Shown here in pieces: positions 12,275-21,700 of a stretch of DNA of 64,000 nt. The position numbers and the translations under genes were made by a program. Positions within the stretch are counted from its first letter, which is position 1. Each line of letters starts with the position of its first letter. The notes beneath the pieces were generated by a model. The model worked only from the letters and a program-made list of their open reading frames with translations. It made no database searches and was not told the DNA's origin. This stretch comes from Tautonia plasticadhaerens (GTDB taxonomy: Bacteria > Planctomycetota > Planctomycetia > Isosphaerales > Isosphaeraceae). The stretch is taken from assembly GCF_007752535.1 (NCBI RefSeq), contig NZ_CP036426.1, positions 4,588,001 to 4,652,000 of the forward strand, read 5' to 3'.

Positions 12275-13039
12275 ATGAGCATGGAAGCCGAGGCCAGCCC
12301 GCGCCGACCCCGGGCGATCCTGGCCGCGACCTGCCTGGTCCTGGCCGGCTCCGCCGGCTGCGGCAGCACCCGGATGAGCCACACGTCCCGGACCGGCACC
12401 GAGCAGCTCCTGCTGACCAACGCCTGGGACCAGGCGCTCGGCCAGGTCGACTTCCGCCCGCTCATCGGCGTCCCCGTCTTCCTGGAGACCAGCTACCTGG
12501 AGGCCATCGACAAGGGCTGGGTCACCTCCAGCCTCCGCCAGGCGATGCTCGCCCAGGGCGTCCTGCTCCGGGAGGAGAAGGAGGACGCCCAGTGGATCGT
12601 CGAGCCCCGCACCGGGGCCTACGGCACCGACGACTCCGAGATGCTCATCGGCATCCCCCAGATGAACGTCCCGGCCACGATCCCCGGCCTCCCCGCCGGA
12701 TCAGTCCCCGAGATCCCCCTGATCAAGAAGAGCGACCAGCACGCCGTCACCAAGCTCGCCCTCTTCGCCTACGACCGGGCCAGCGGCCAGCTCGTCTGGA
12801 ACTCGGGGACCGTGATCGGCGCCTCCAACGACAAGAACCTGCACATCGGCGGCCTCGGGCCGATCCAGTCCGGCTCGATCCGGGGCGGCACCGAATTCGT
12901 CGGCGTCAAGATCCCGATGACCGCCCATGAGGACGAGCAGGCCCCCCACGAGCAGGGCGGCGGCGCCGTCCCGTTCTCCGAGCCCGCCATCCGGGGCCCC
13001 GCCGAGGTCCTGGACCGGGACGACTTCCTGCCCCGCTGA
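12275..13039 (+). CDS. predicted outer-membrane-type lipoprotein (planctomycete family)
   Basis: 254 residues. The N-terminus [20 protein letters not shown] is a lipoprotein signal with Cys29 as the expected acylated residue. The mature part is soluble, with a strand-rich central region ([11 protein letters not shown], a hydrophobic ITSYLE-type segment, [19 protein letters not shown]) and a charged, Glu/His-rich tail. The Cys-proximal [19 protein letters not shown] segment resembles a small uncharacterised planctomycete lipoprotein family. No enzymatic motif is visible. It lies between htrA and apt in the same direction, but the gaps (259 and 119 nt) do not demand co-transcription. Confidence 0.8.
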   Translation: MSMEAEASPRRPRAILAATCLVLAGSAGCGSTRMSHTSRTGTEQLLLTNAWDQALGQVDFRPLIGVPVFLETSYLEAIDKGWVTSSLRQAMLAQGVLLREEKEDAQWIVEPRTGAYGTDDSEMLIGIPQMNVPATIPGLPAGSVPEIPLIKKSDQHAVTKLALFAYDRASGQLVWNSGTVIGASNDKNLHIGGLGPIQSGSIRGGTEFVGVKIPMTAHEDEQAPHEQGGGAVPFSEPAIRGPAEVLDRDDFLPR

Positions 13040-13158
13040 TGGCCGATTTCCGGGGCCGGGGTGACTGCCGGGCCGCCGTCGAACGAGACGATTGGTATCC
13101 TCGACGACGGCCCTGGGCCTCACCCCGATCCGCAACGCCCCCGGAGCATCGCAACCGT

Positions 13159-13689
13159 ATGAGCGCGACCGACGGCATCACCCTCGACGACTACATCCGC
13201 AACATCCCCGACTTCCCCAAGCCGGGCATCCAGTTCAAGGACATCACCCCGCTGCTCTCGCATCCCGAGGCGTTCCGGGCCGCCGTCGAGCGGCTGGCCG
13301 CCCCCTTCGCCGACCGCGGGGTCGACGCGATCGCCGCCGCCGAGGCCCGGGGCTTCCTCTTCGCCGCGCCGATGGCGATGACCCTGGGCGTCGGCCTGGT
13401 GCCGATCCGCAAGCCCGGCAAGCTGCCCTTCACCACCGTCTCCGCCGAGTACGCCCTGGAGTACGGCAACGACCGCCTGGAGATGCATAGCGACGCCCTC
13501 GAGCCCGGCCGCCGGATCCTCGTCGTCGACGACGTGCTCGCCACCGGGGGCACCATGAAGGCCTGCTGCGACCTCGTCCGCAACGCCGGGGCCGAGGTCG
13601 TCGCCTGCGCCTTCCTGATCGAGCTGGGCTTCCTCAAGGGGCGAGAGAAGCTGGAGCCGTACGAGGTGTTCAGCCTGTTGAGCTACTGA
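13159..13689 (+). CDS. apt: adenine phosphoribosyltransferase
   Basis: 176 residues, the usual Apt length. The PRPP-binding loop [11 protein letters not shown] is at about 121-132. Family segments [21 protein letters not shown] at the N-terminus, EARGFLF, and RKPGKLP are present. The enzyme makes AMP from adenine and PRPP in purine salvage in the cytosol. The ATG at 13159 (MSATDG) was chosen since Apt proteins start just before the DYIR segment. The longer frame upstream has no homology and overlaps the preceding lipoprotein gene. The gene is convergent with the BamE-like gene, whose stop is 20 nt away. Confidence 0.95.
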   Translation: MSATDGITLDDYIRNIPDFPKPGIQFKDITPLLSHPEAFRAAVERLAAPFADRGVDAIAAAEARGFLFAAPMAMTLGVGLVPIRKPGKLPFTTVSAEYALEYGNDRLEMHSDALEPGRRILVVDDVLATGGTMKACCDLVRNAGAEVVACAFLIELGFLKGREKLEPYEVFSLLSY

Positions 13690-13709
13690 CCGGCCGAGAG
13701 GCGGTCGCC

Positions 13710-14087
13710 TCAATCGTGCAAAAGAACCCGCTCGACCTCGCCGCGCCCCTCGAACTCGACTCGGAGCCGGTACAGCCACGGGGTGGAACCGAAGCGGTGC
13801 CCGAGGTCGACCGAGTACGACATCGAGTCCTCGGTCCGATCGTCGGGGGGGCCGAGGAGGTCGAGGACCTGCCCCCGGTCGAGGCCGAGCAGTCGGCCGC
13901 TCGATTCCAGGTCCCTGGTCATCCGCCCCCGATCGAGTCGATCGCCCGCCCGCCACCCCGGGGCGTCAAACTCCCGGGCGGCGAAGAAAGGTTCGTAGAG
14001 CGGCGGGGTGAGCCGGACGATCACCGCCGCCGAGGCGACCAGGAGGCCAACTGCAAAAAGGATCACGTCCAGACGCCGCCGCCTCAT
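13710..14087 (-). CDS. small membrane-anchored protein with BamE/SmpA-like motif
   Basis: 125 residues. One N-terminal transmembrane segment (about 7-27, after RRRR) is followed by a soluble domain. The segment LLGLDRGQVLDLLGPPDDR resembles the GMTREEVLALLGPPD signature of the SmpA/OmlA/BamE fold, followed by predicted strands ending VERVLLHD. It starts 15 nt after the stop of bamA on the same strand, so it is probably co-transcribed. BamE is a lipoprotein partner of BamA in proteobacteria. This protein lacks a lipobox and is anchored by a helix instead. A BamA-accessory role is inference. Confidence 0.7.
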   Translation of the reverse strand: MRRRRLDVILFAVGLLVASAAVIVRLTPPLYEPFFAAREFDAPGWRAGDRLDRGRMTRDLESSGRLLGLDRGQVLDLLGPPDDRTEDSMSYSVDLGHRFGSTPWLYRLRVEFEGRGEVERVLLHD

Positions 14088-14102
14088 GGTGATCCTCGAC
14101 GC

Positions 14103-17018
14103 TCAATAGAATGCCCCGATGAAGAACGTGAAGATCCGCTCGCGGTCGTCCGGGCCCTTCACCACCGGGAAGGCGATGTCGAACGCCAGGGGCAGCGGCC
14201 CGAGGGCCGGCAGGGTGACGCGGAGGCCGGTGCCGACGGCGACCCGGTAGTCGGTGATGCTGTAGCTGTTCTCGACCGTGCCGGTGTCCGTGAAGACGAC
14301 CGCCTGGAACTGGTCGTTGGCCGTCAGCGGGAACTGGTACTCGAGCGAGCCGAGCAGCGTCATGATGCCGCCCACGTTCGACCCCAGGATGTAGGGCCCA
14401 ACGCCGCGGTAGGCGAAGCCCCGGAGGCTGCGGAAGTCGCCGGCGTAGAACCGCTCATACAGCGGGGTGTCCTGGCCGGAGATGCCGAAGAACCCCCTCA
14501 TGCTGAGGATGTGCTTGCCGGTCTGGTCCGGGCGCTCCCGGATGGTGAAGTGCTGGCGACCCTCGACGGTGAACTTCGGGAAGGTGAAATCGCCCCAGCC
14601 CTGCTCATAGGCGAATTCGAGGTAGGAGCCCTCGCTGGGGAGGAACGGGTCGTTCCGGTTGTCGAAGTGGATCGACGGGCGGAGGGTGGCGAGGAAGGTG
14701 GAGCCGGAGGCGGCGTAGAACTCGGCCGGGGCCGGGGTGCGGAAGTCGGAGATGTTCACGTCCTCGACCCTCACGGCGAGGTCGGCGTACGTCTGGGTGC
14801 CGAACTGCTTGCCCAGGGCGAACCGGCCGCCGCCCCGGGCCTCGTTGAAGTCAGGATAGAAGCGCGAGAACGTGTACCCGGAGACATTCAGGCCGATCCG
14901 GCGGTTGAACAGGTCCGGTTCCCGGAAGCTGACCACCGCCCGGTTGATCAGGGTGCCCGGGGACAGCTCGAGCCGGAATTCCTGCCCGGCGCCCCGGAAG
15001 GCCTGGCCGTTGAGCAGCTCCCGGAAGGAGCGGGGGACGTTGAACAGGTCGAAGTTCCGCTCGTGGAGGATGAAGTTGCCGCTCAGGCCGCCGAAGCTCG
15101 TCGCCCCGACGCCCAGCAGGATCCGGCCCGTGGGGGCCTCCTGCACCTCCACGTCCAGGTCGGCGAACGACCGGCCGCCGCCCCGGGGCTCGACCTGCGT
15201 GGCAATGTCGGCCAGCGACCGGTTGGCGTAGGGCTCCTGGCGGTCGGGGCCGACGTCGGAGTAATTCATGCCGGGCATGCTCGGGAACGTGCCCCTCGGG
15301 GTGCCTTCCGGGGACGGCCGGGCCGTCCCCGCGCCGGGGGCCGGCCCCGGGGCGACGATCGGCGGCACGTCGATCGGCGGCAGGGCGCCGGGGGCCGGGT
15401 CGAACGCCCCCCCGGAGCCGAAGGGGACGACCGAGGCCGGCCCGTCGCCCGGCGCCAGCGGCATGGAGCCCGCCGGGGGGAGCGGGGGGAGGTCGGGTAC
15501 GGGGGGGGCGAAGTCGTCGGGGGTCTGGAAGCGGGTCCGGCGGATCGGCTTGGCGTCGTCCGCCTCCGCCCCAGGTTCGGCCTCGGGCCCGGCCGGGTCG
15601 GGCCCCTGCTGGAACCGGGCCTGCTGGATGATCTCGTCCAGCTCGGGCATGGCGATCTCGCCGTAGGGCATGTCGTGCCCCCGGCGGTTGGTGATCATGA
15701 GCTTGATCGGGTCGCCCTGCTGCGGGTCGGTGACGAAGTAGTTCAGGTTCCCGAGCCGCTTGCGGGCCGCCTCGAGGCGTCGGCCGTCGAGCGGCTCGCC
15801 GGGCAGGAGGCCCGAGGCGGTCAGCTCCCGGAGGATGACCTTGGCCCTCGTCCGGTCATTCCCCTTGATGTTGATCCGGCCCAGGAGGTAGCGCTCCCCC
15901 TCGTCGATGTTGTAGACGAGGTCGACCACGCCGGGGGTGTCGGTGAACCGGGGCTCGGGCTGGATGTTGATGTCGATGCAGCCGACCGCCGTGTAGCGCT
16001 CGGTCAGGGTCATCAGGTCGCGCTGGCGGAGGGTATCCTTGAGCGGCTCGCCGGAGTGCAGGACCAGGCCCTCGCGCAACTGGTCCTCGGAGAGCAACTC
16101 CTGCCCGTCGAACGTGACGTCGCGGACGGAATATTCGAGCCCCTCGGAGATGACGAAGCTGAGCCTCAGGTCGCCGACCCGGTCGTCGTGGCGGACGACC
16201 GGGGTGCACTCGCAGTCGAAGTAGCCGATCGACTGGTACAGCTCGATGACCTTGCGGGCGTCCTCCTCGGGCCCCTCGCTGTCGTACCGGCCGCCGATCA
16301 GGCCGAGGATGGGGGGCTTGGTCCGGATCTTGGTCATCAGGCTGGCGTCGGAGAAGACGGTATTCCCCTCGAACTCGACGGCGCCGACCTTGAACTTCGG
16401 CCCTTCGAAGATCTCGAAGACCACGCGGCGGTCCTCAGGCTCTCCCCCCTCGATCAGCCGGACCTCGGCCTGGAGATATCCCTTCTCCTCGTAGAGGCGG
16501 CGGATCTGGGAGACGGCGGAGCGGGTCCGGATCGAGTCGGCCCGGGCCCCGGCCTTCAGGCCGGTGGATTCCTCGAGCTTCGACTCGCTGATGGCCGATC
16601 GGCCGCGGTATTCCACGGCCTCGATGACCGGCATCTCGACCACGTTATAGATGAAGATGATGCCGCCACGCTCCGGATCCTCGAGGAAGGTGGCGCGGAC
16701 GTGGGAGAACCACTGCGTGTTCTTGAGCGACCGGAAGTCGCTGTCGACCACGTCGGGGTCCAGCGGCCGTCCGGGGCGGGTCAGGATCTTGGCCCGGATC
16801 CGGGGCTCGGCGATCGACTCGTTCCCCCGGATGCGGACCTCGGTCACCATCCGGCCGTACTGGTCGTCGGCGGTCGCCGCGCCCAGGGCCAGGAGGCAGA
16901 GGGCGAGGGCCGCGATCGTCGGCCGGGCGGCGTCGGGCACCGGGGACGGCGCGCCGTCCGGGTCCCCCCGGCCCGGGGTCCGTTGCGATCGCGGTCGATG
17001 ACGAAGGCTTGCGCTCAT
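14103..17018 (-). CDS. bamA: outer-membrane assembly factor BamA (Omp85)
   Basis: 971 residues, longer than the usual ~800. A hydrophobic signal segment (about 32-50, ending GAATADDQ) follows a charged, Pro-rich N-region. Five POTRA repeats cover about 55-430 (for example VTEVRIRGNESI, VGAVEFEGNTVF, GRINIKGNDRTRAKVI). The fifth is interrupted by about 180 residues of Pro/Gly/Ala-rich sequence (about 430-612) before resuming at FADLDVEVQEAPTGR. The C-terminal beta-barrel is about 616-971, with the loop-6 type VRGF equivalent (LRGFAYRGVGP) and a final aromatic residue (FFIGAFY). It inserts beta-barrel proteins into the outer membrane. The ATG at 17018 was chosen ahead of the signal, though a start further downstream is possible. 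Confidence 0.93.
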   Translation of the reverse strand: MSASLRHRPRSQRTPGRGDPDGAPSPVPDAARPTIAALALCLLALGAATADDQYGRMVTEVRIRGNESIAEPRIRAKILTRPGRPLDPDVVDSDFRSLKNTQWFSHVRATFLEDPERGGIIFIYNVVEMPVIEAVEYRGRSAISESKLEESTGLKAGARADSIRTRSAVSQIRRLYEEKGYLQAEVRLIEGGEPEDRRVVFEIFEGPKFKVGAVEFEGNTVFSDASLMTKIRTKPPILGLIGGRYDSEGPEEDARKVIELYQSIGYFDCECTPVVRHDDRVGDLRLSFVISEGLEYSVRDVTFDGQELLSEDQLREGLVLHSGEPLKDTLRQRDLMTLTERYTAVGCIDINIQPEPRFTDTPGVVDLVYNIDEGERYLLGRINIKGNDRTRAKVILRELTASGLLPGEPLDGRRLEAARKRLGNLNYFVTDPQQGDPIKLMITNRRGHDMPYGEIAMPELDEIIQQARFQQGPDPAGPEAEPGAEADDAKPIRRTRFQTPDDFAPPVPDLPPLPPAGSMPLAPGDGPASVVPFGSGGAFDPAPGALPPIDVPPIVAPGPAPGAGTARPSPEGTPRGTFPSMPGMNYSDVGPDRQEPYANRSLADIATQVEPRGGGRSFADLDVEVQEAPTGRILLGVGATSFGGLSGNFILHERNFDLFNVPRSFRELLNGQAFRGAGQEFRLELSPGTLINRAVVSFREPDLFNRRIGLNVSGYTFSRFYPDFNEARGGGRFALGKQFGTQTYADLAVRVEDVNISDFRTPAPAEFYAASGSTFLATLRPSIHFDNRNDPFLPSEGSYLEFAYEQGWGDFTFPKFTVEGRQHFTIRERPDQTGKHILSMRGFFGISGQDTPLYERFYAGDFRSLRGFAYRGVGPYILGSNVGGIMTLLGSLEYQFPLTANDQFQAVVFTDTGTVENSYSITDYRVAVGTGLRVTLPALGPLPLAFDIAFPVVKGPDDRERIFTFFIGAFY

Positions 17019-17320
17019 GGGCTCTCGATCCCGAGCGTTCCCGACGGCGCCGGGCCGACCCCACCGGGTCGACTGGCGCCGTCGGCCTGTTCCTGCCGAT
17101 TGTCCTTCCGACCGGGCTCGACGCGAAGGCGGGGGCAAGCCCCCGGGGCTTCGAGAGGTGGGCGCGAGGAGGGGATTCGCGTCGGGCGCCGATCGGATGC
17201 GCGAGCCGGGACCATCCGTGGCCCGACCCGCTCGATGTCGTTGCGAGCTTTTACCGCAGACCGCCCGGCCTGGCAAGGTCGGTCAGGCCGCCCGCGTCTC
17301 GGCCCGCGACGGCGCTCATC

Positions 17321-17362
17321 AACAAAAAGACCCCGCGACCGGGAAAGTTCCCGGACGCGGGG
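17321..17362 (-). terminator. rho-independent terminator of the pseudopilin cluster
   Basis: A stem of 7 bp (CCCCGCG/CGCGGGG, 17331-17337 with 17356-17362), one A/A mismatch, then 6 bp (CCGGGA/TCCCGG) and a 4-nt loop. On the minus strand it is followed by TCTTTTTGTT. It lies 61 nt after the stop of the DUF1559 gene and ends the leftward cluster. It is the clearest U-tract terminator in the window. Confidence 0.88.
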
Positions 17363-17422
17363 CCGTCGATCGATCGATTTCGGAGTGAGGAGGGCCGGTC
17401 CCGGCCGACGAGATTTCCCGGA

Positions 17423-18664
17423 TCAGTCGCCGGTGATCTCGGCCTGGCCGACCGGGAGCTGCTTGTAGGCGGGCTGCAGGCTCTGGCCGCCGGGGGTGAG
17501 GATCTTGGCGAAGACCGCGCCGTCGATCGTCTCGCTGACGACCTTGGACGAGCCGTCGCACATGACAACCACCATCACGCCGGGATGGCGGCTGTTCGGG
17601 AACGGGTGGGCGCCCTCGGTCAGCACCGTCCGGCCGTAGCCGATGTTCTCGAAGGTCTGGAGCTGGTTCGCCCGGAGCCAGCCCGGCCCATCGACCACCT
17701 TGCCGTCGGTGGTGGTCGTGGGCACGAACGGGGCGAGGTCGCCAACGGTCGTGCACGTCGCGGACCCGGCGGGCCCGGAGCAGACGTCGTCGGAGGCCGT
17801 GAAGGCGACGAAGTTGGGGTGGGCGGCGGCCCAGTTCGTGATCGGTGTCCCGCCCGTGGCCGTGGCCCCCTGGGCGAACGGGCTGGCGACCGAGGCACCC
17901 GCGAGGATGTTCTCCGTGATCAGCAGCGTGGTGCTCAGGCCGTCGGCGACGGCGGCGATCGTCGTCTTGTAGTCGTTGGTCGTGCCGCCGTCCAGGGTGC
18001 CCGGCCACATCAGGCCGGTCTTCTTGGCATCCCCCTGGCTCCAATCCATGTGCGCCGTGGTGCTGGTGTTACCGCCGCCGCTATCCGCGGTCCAGCCGAG
18101 CTGGGTCCACCAGGCCCGATTGAACCCCGAGTTGCAGACGTAGGTCAGGTTCCCCTGATTGGCCAGGGTCGTGTCGTCGTTCGGGCAGGTGAGGATCCCG
18201 ATGTCCGTCGAGGAGAGGGTGAGGTTGTTCGACGTGCCGCCGTCCGTATCGGTGGCGTAGTAGACGCGGTTGCGGTTGTACTCGTTGTAGAGACTCTGCT
18301 GCTCAATGTAAGGCAGGATGTCGACGACCCAGCTGTAGAGCGGCCCCACGTCGTGATTCAGGCCGGACGTCGGGTCGGCCGGGGTCACGCGTGCGAGGTT
18401 GTTGCTCAGGAAGTTCGCCATCTCTGTCCCCTGGGCGTCGGTGGTGCCCCAGGTGACGGAGTTCGGGAACGTGTTCTTGGCGTTGATGAAACCGCTGATC
18501 GCCAGGCCGAGCTGACGCTGGTTGTTCAGGCACTGGGTGCGCCGGCCGGCCTCTCGGGCGGCGTTGACGGCCGGCAGCAGCAGGCCGACGAGCACGCCGA
18601 TGATCGCGATGACCACCAGCAGCTCGATCAGGGTGAAGCCGGGACGGCGGCGACGGGTCGACAT
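17423..18664 (-). CDS. DUF1559 prepilin-type N-terminal domain protein
   Basis: 413 residues. A type III prepilin leader MSTRRRRPG is followed by [20 protein letters not shown], with cleavage expected after Gly9 and Glu at +5. [20 protein letters not shown] and the C-terminal [14 protein letters not shown] (H...DG motif) are DUF1559 signatures. This family is hugely expanded in planctomycetes and probably forms pilus-like or surface structures. The ATG at 18664 has a GGGAGA Shine-Dalgarno 4-9 nt upstream. It is the last gene before the strong terminator at 17321-17362, with 135 nt separating it from the GspK-like giant, so it may be the major pilin of the cluster. That is inference. Confidence 0.93.
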   Translation of the reverse strand: MSTRRRRPGFTLIELLVVIAIIGVLVGLLLPAVNAAREAGRRTQCLNNQRQLGLAISGFINAKNTFPNSVTWGTTDAQGTEMANFLSNNLARVTPADPTSGLNHDVGPLYSWVVDILPYIEQQSLYNEYNRNRVYYATDTDGGTSNNLTLSSTDIGILTCPNDDTTLANQGNLTYVCNSGFNRAWWTQLGWTADSGGGNTSTTAHMDWSQGDAKKTGLMWPGTLDGGTTNDYKTTIAAVADGLSTTLLITENILAGASVASPFAQGATATGGTPITNWAAAHPNFVAFTASDDVCSGPAGSATCTTVGDLAPFVPTTTTDGKVVDGPGWLRANQLQTFENIGYGRTVLTEGAHPFPNSRHPGVMVVVMCDGSSKVVSETIDGAVFAKILTPGGQSLQPAYKQLPVGQAEITGD

Positions 18665-18799
18665 GGGGTTCTCCCTCACTCCGAAAGGGTCGATGGGATC
18701 TCGTACAAGTCTATCGGCCGGAGAGGCTTCGGGGCAAGCCGATCGGCCTCGATCGGCCCGCCCCGGTCGCCTCGCCCGGCCCACGAGAGGGCCGGCCGA

Positions 18800-21700
18800 T
18801 CACTCGATCCGCCGGCTCCAGAGGACGACGTCGCGGTACTGGCCCGGGTTCCTCGGGTCGTAGCCCGTGGCCCGGGACCGGTCGAGGATGAAGAACATCC
18901 GGTGACGCGCGATGTTGCCCGAGGCCGAGCCCAGCTCCGGCCCCAGTTCGTCGGGGACCAACTGTGCCCGGTCCCCCGGCCGGACCACTTCGAAGAACCC
19001 GACCGTCACCCAGACGGCGAACTGGTGGGTCCTCGGGGTCGTCAGGTTGGTCATCTTCTGGATCAGCTCGGTCCGGTAGTACGGGTGCCGACGCATGTCC
19101 AGGAAGGGGCCGATGGGATCGGGGCCCGAGGCCGAGGGCGGCGTCGGCACGAAGGTCCCCCCCAGGTACGACACTCCCACCGCGGGTGGCCCCTCGGACG
19201 TGGTCGTCGTCTGGGGCGGGAAGAGGGTCGTTGGGGTGGCGCCGCCGCTCATGCCGATCGAGGGCAGCGGCCGGGCCGTGTTCGCCGCGTTCACGTCGGC
19301 GATCGGCACGTAGTGGGTCGGGTTACTGTCGTTCGCGATCGTGCCGACCGCGGCGTTCGAGCCCGAGAACCGGCCGACGACTGCGGTCGCCGCGTTCTGA
19401 TCGTGGTCGAGCCCGTAATCGAAATTCGGGGCGGTGCTGGTTTCGTTGCTGATCCCGTAGTCGGGCACCTGGAAGAGGCGCCTCGGCGGGACGGGCGGGA
19501 CGATCGGGAAGCCGATCGGCGGGATCCTGGGGAAGGTCGAGACCACCTGGGTCCTGAGGGCGGGGTAGTAGCTCCTCGGGTTCGCCGCGACGGGGCGGTA
19601 GAGGAACCCGGGGTCGAGGTGCCGGTTCCTCAGGCCCGGATCGAAGGCGTAGGGATTGACATCGAGAACCGGGTTCGTGAAGGCCGATGGCTCCATCGTC
19701 GCCGGCCGCAGCAGGGTGGATTGGATGTAGGGGTAGGCCAGCGAACGATACGGCCGGTCCCTCGAGACCTTTTGGTCGTCGTTGCCGGCGATCGCCCCCG
19801 GGTAGGGCGCCCCGGTGGCACCGTCGCCATAGGCGAAGAGGAATCCGGAGCCGCCGTGACGCTGCTTCAGGAAGTCGGCGAACGGCAGCTTCATCCCGCC
19901 TTGGGGATAGTTCAGCGAGGTCGGCTCGGTGCTCAGGAATTGCCCCGCGGCGTCGGTGGTGAAGACCGTGACGCCTCGATTCGCCATCGGGTACGATGCG
20001 GTCGGGGTGCCGTTGAGGTCGACCTGGGTGACGACCCGCGGCATCGAGGTGTTATTCGAGTTCTGGATGCGGCCGATCACGTTCCCCGCGTCCAGCAGCC
20101 GAGGGTCGTCGAGCAGGCCGAAGAAGACCTCCTCGTCGACGATCAGGTTCGGGTTGAGCAGGCCCGGTCGGAGGTCCTGGCGGTACCAGTCGAAGTTGAC
20201 ACCCTGGGCCACCGGGCCGATCGCGTCGAGGACCGGCGACGGCACCTCGAAGAATTCGAGCATCCGGTGCCAGCCGGCCGAGGTCGGCCCGCCGACGCGG
20301 TGCCCGTCGCCTGCGACACTCGGGTCGATCACGGTCCTCGGGTCGGACGTGTAGAAGAACTTGTCGACGAGGTAGGGATAGCTCCTCACCTCGGTGTGCT
20401 CGATCGCCGGCGAGACGCCATTGGTCGGTGCGTTTCCCGGATCGGCCGCATCCTCGGCCCAATGCCCGGGGACGAAATCGAAGTCGATCGATCCCCCCGA
20501 ACGCGACGTGGGGGGGAGCCGGTAGAAGGCGCCTCTCGTGGTGATGGTGTCGCTGGTGGCCGGGGTGTACGCCGGTGCCGCCGCGATGCGCCTGGCGAAC
20601 TGCTGCGGAATCGTCAGGGCCGGCGACCCCGGCTGGAGTCGATCCGGCGGCGGAGGCTGCGAGGCGAATTGCTTGGTGAACAGCCCCGGCGGGCTGCCGG
20701 GCACGAGCATCAGCTCGGCGACGCTCATGAAGTCCCGGTCGTTGAAGACGACGTAGTCCCAGGCCTCCTGGAAGTCCTCGTCGTTGGTCCCGTCATCCAG
20801 TTCGTAGCGACCGGCGCGGTTAGGATCTTCCAGGGTGTGCCTGATGTCCTCGGTCGTCGCGACCTGGTTCATCCCGCCGAGGTTGTAGTAGGTCTCGTCG
20901 CCGCCCCCCGAGCGGATCGCCCTGGCCTGCTCGGAGGTCCCATAGATGTACAGCGGGCTCAAGCGATCATCCGGGTCGGGGACGATCTGGCCGCCCCGGA
21001 AGGGCTGCGGCCGTTCGATCGCGTAGATCGGCTGAGTTGGCGAGTTCAGCACGACAGCCGTGCCGGAGCTCTCCTGTCCTCGGCCATCCGACGCGCTGAA
21101 GGGGAAGCGGATCGAGTCGACGACTACCAGCGGGTTGGTGTTCGGGTCCGGCGGCAGGAGCGGGTTGGCCGGCCGTCGGAGGTAGAGCCAGTGGTAGAGC
21201 CCCTCCTTCCGGTCGGTGCCGTCGGGCTTCTTGAAGGGGGAGGCGTCGGAAGTCGCCGCCGCGTCGACGTACGAATCGGGGATCAGGTCCCAATCGTCGG
21301 GATCGAAGAACTTGCCGTCGTTGTCGTCCCGGAGTTCATCCTCGAGCAGGTCATCGAGGGGAGGGGGGGTGCCGGTGCCGCCGAAGCGGGTGCCGCCGAT
21401 GACGAAGTAACTGGCCGGATCCCCGATCTCGTCGGGATCCATCGCCGGAACGCGCTTGTCGAGGCCGCCGCCGGTGCCGTCGAAGGGGGAAACGGTCGCG
21501 AAGTCGATGTAGCTGCGCCTCCGCTCGTCGAAGCTGGTGCCGGTGTCATTGGGCTCGACCGCCTTGCCCGTGCCGACGACGACCGGCCGGGCCTGTTCCG
21601 GGGGCAGGGCGGTAATCTCGGCGGCGGTCCCGGCGAAGTCATCCGGCAGGACCGGAGGCGCGACCCCGGCGACCTGGGGGACCTGCCCGGTGATCGGGTC

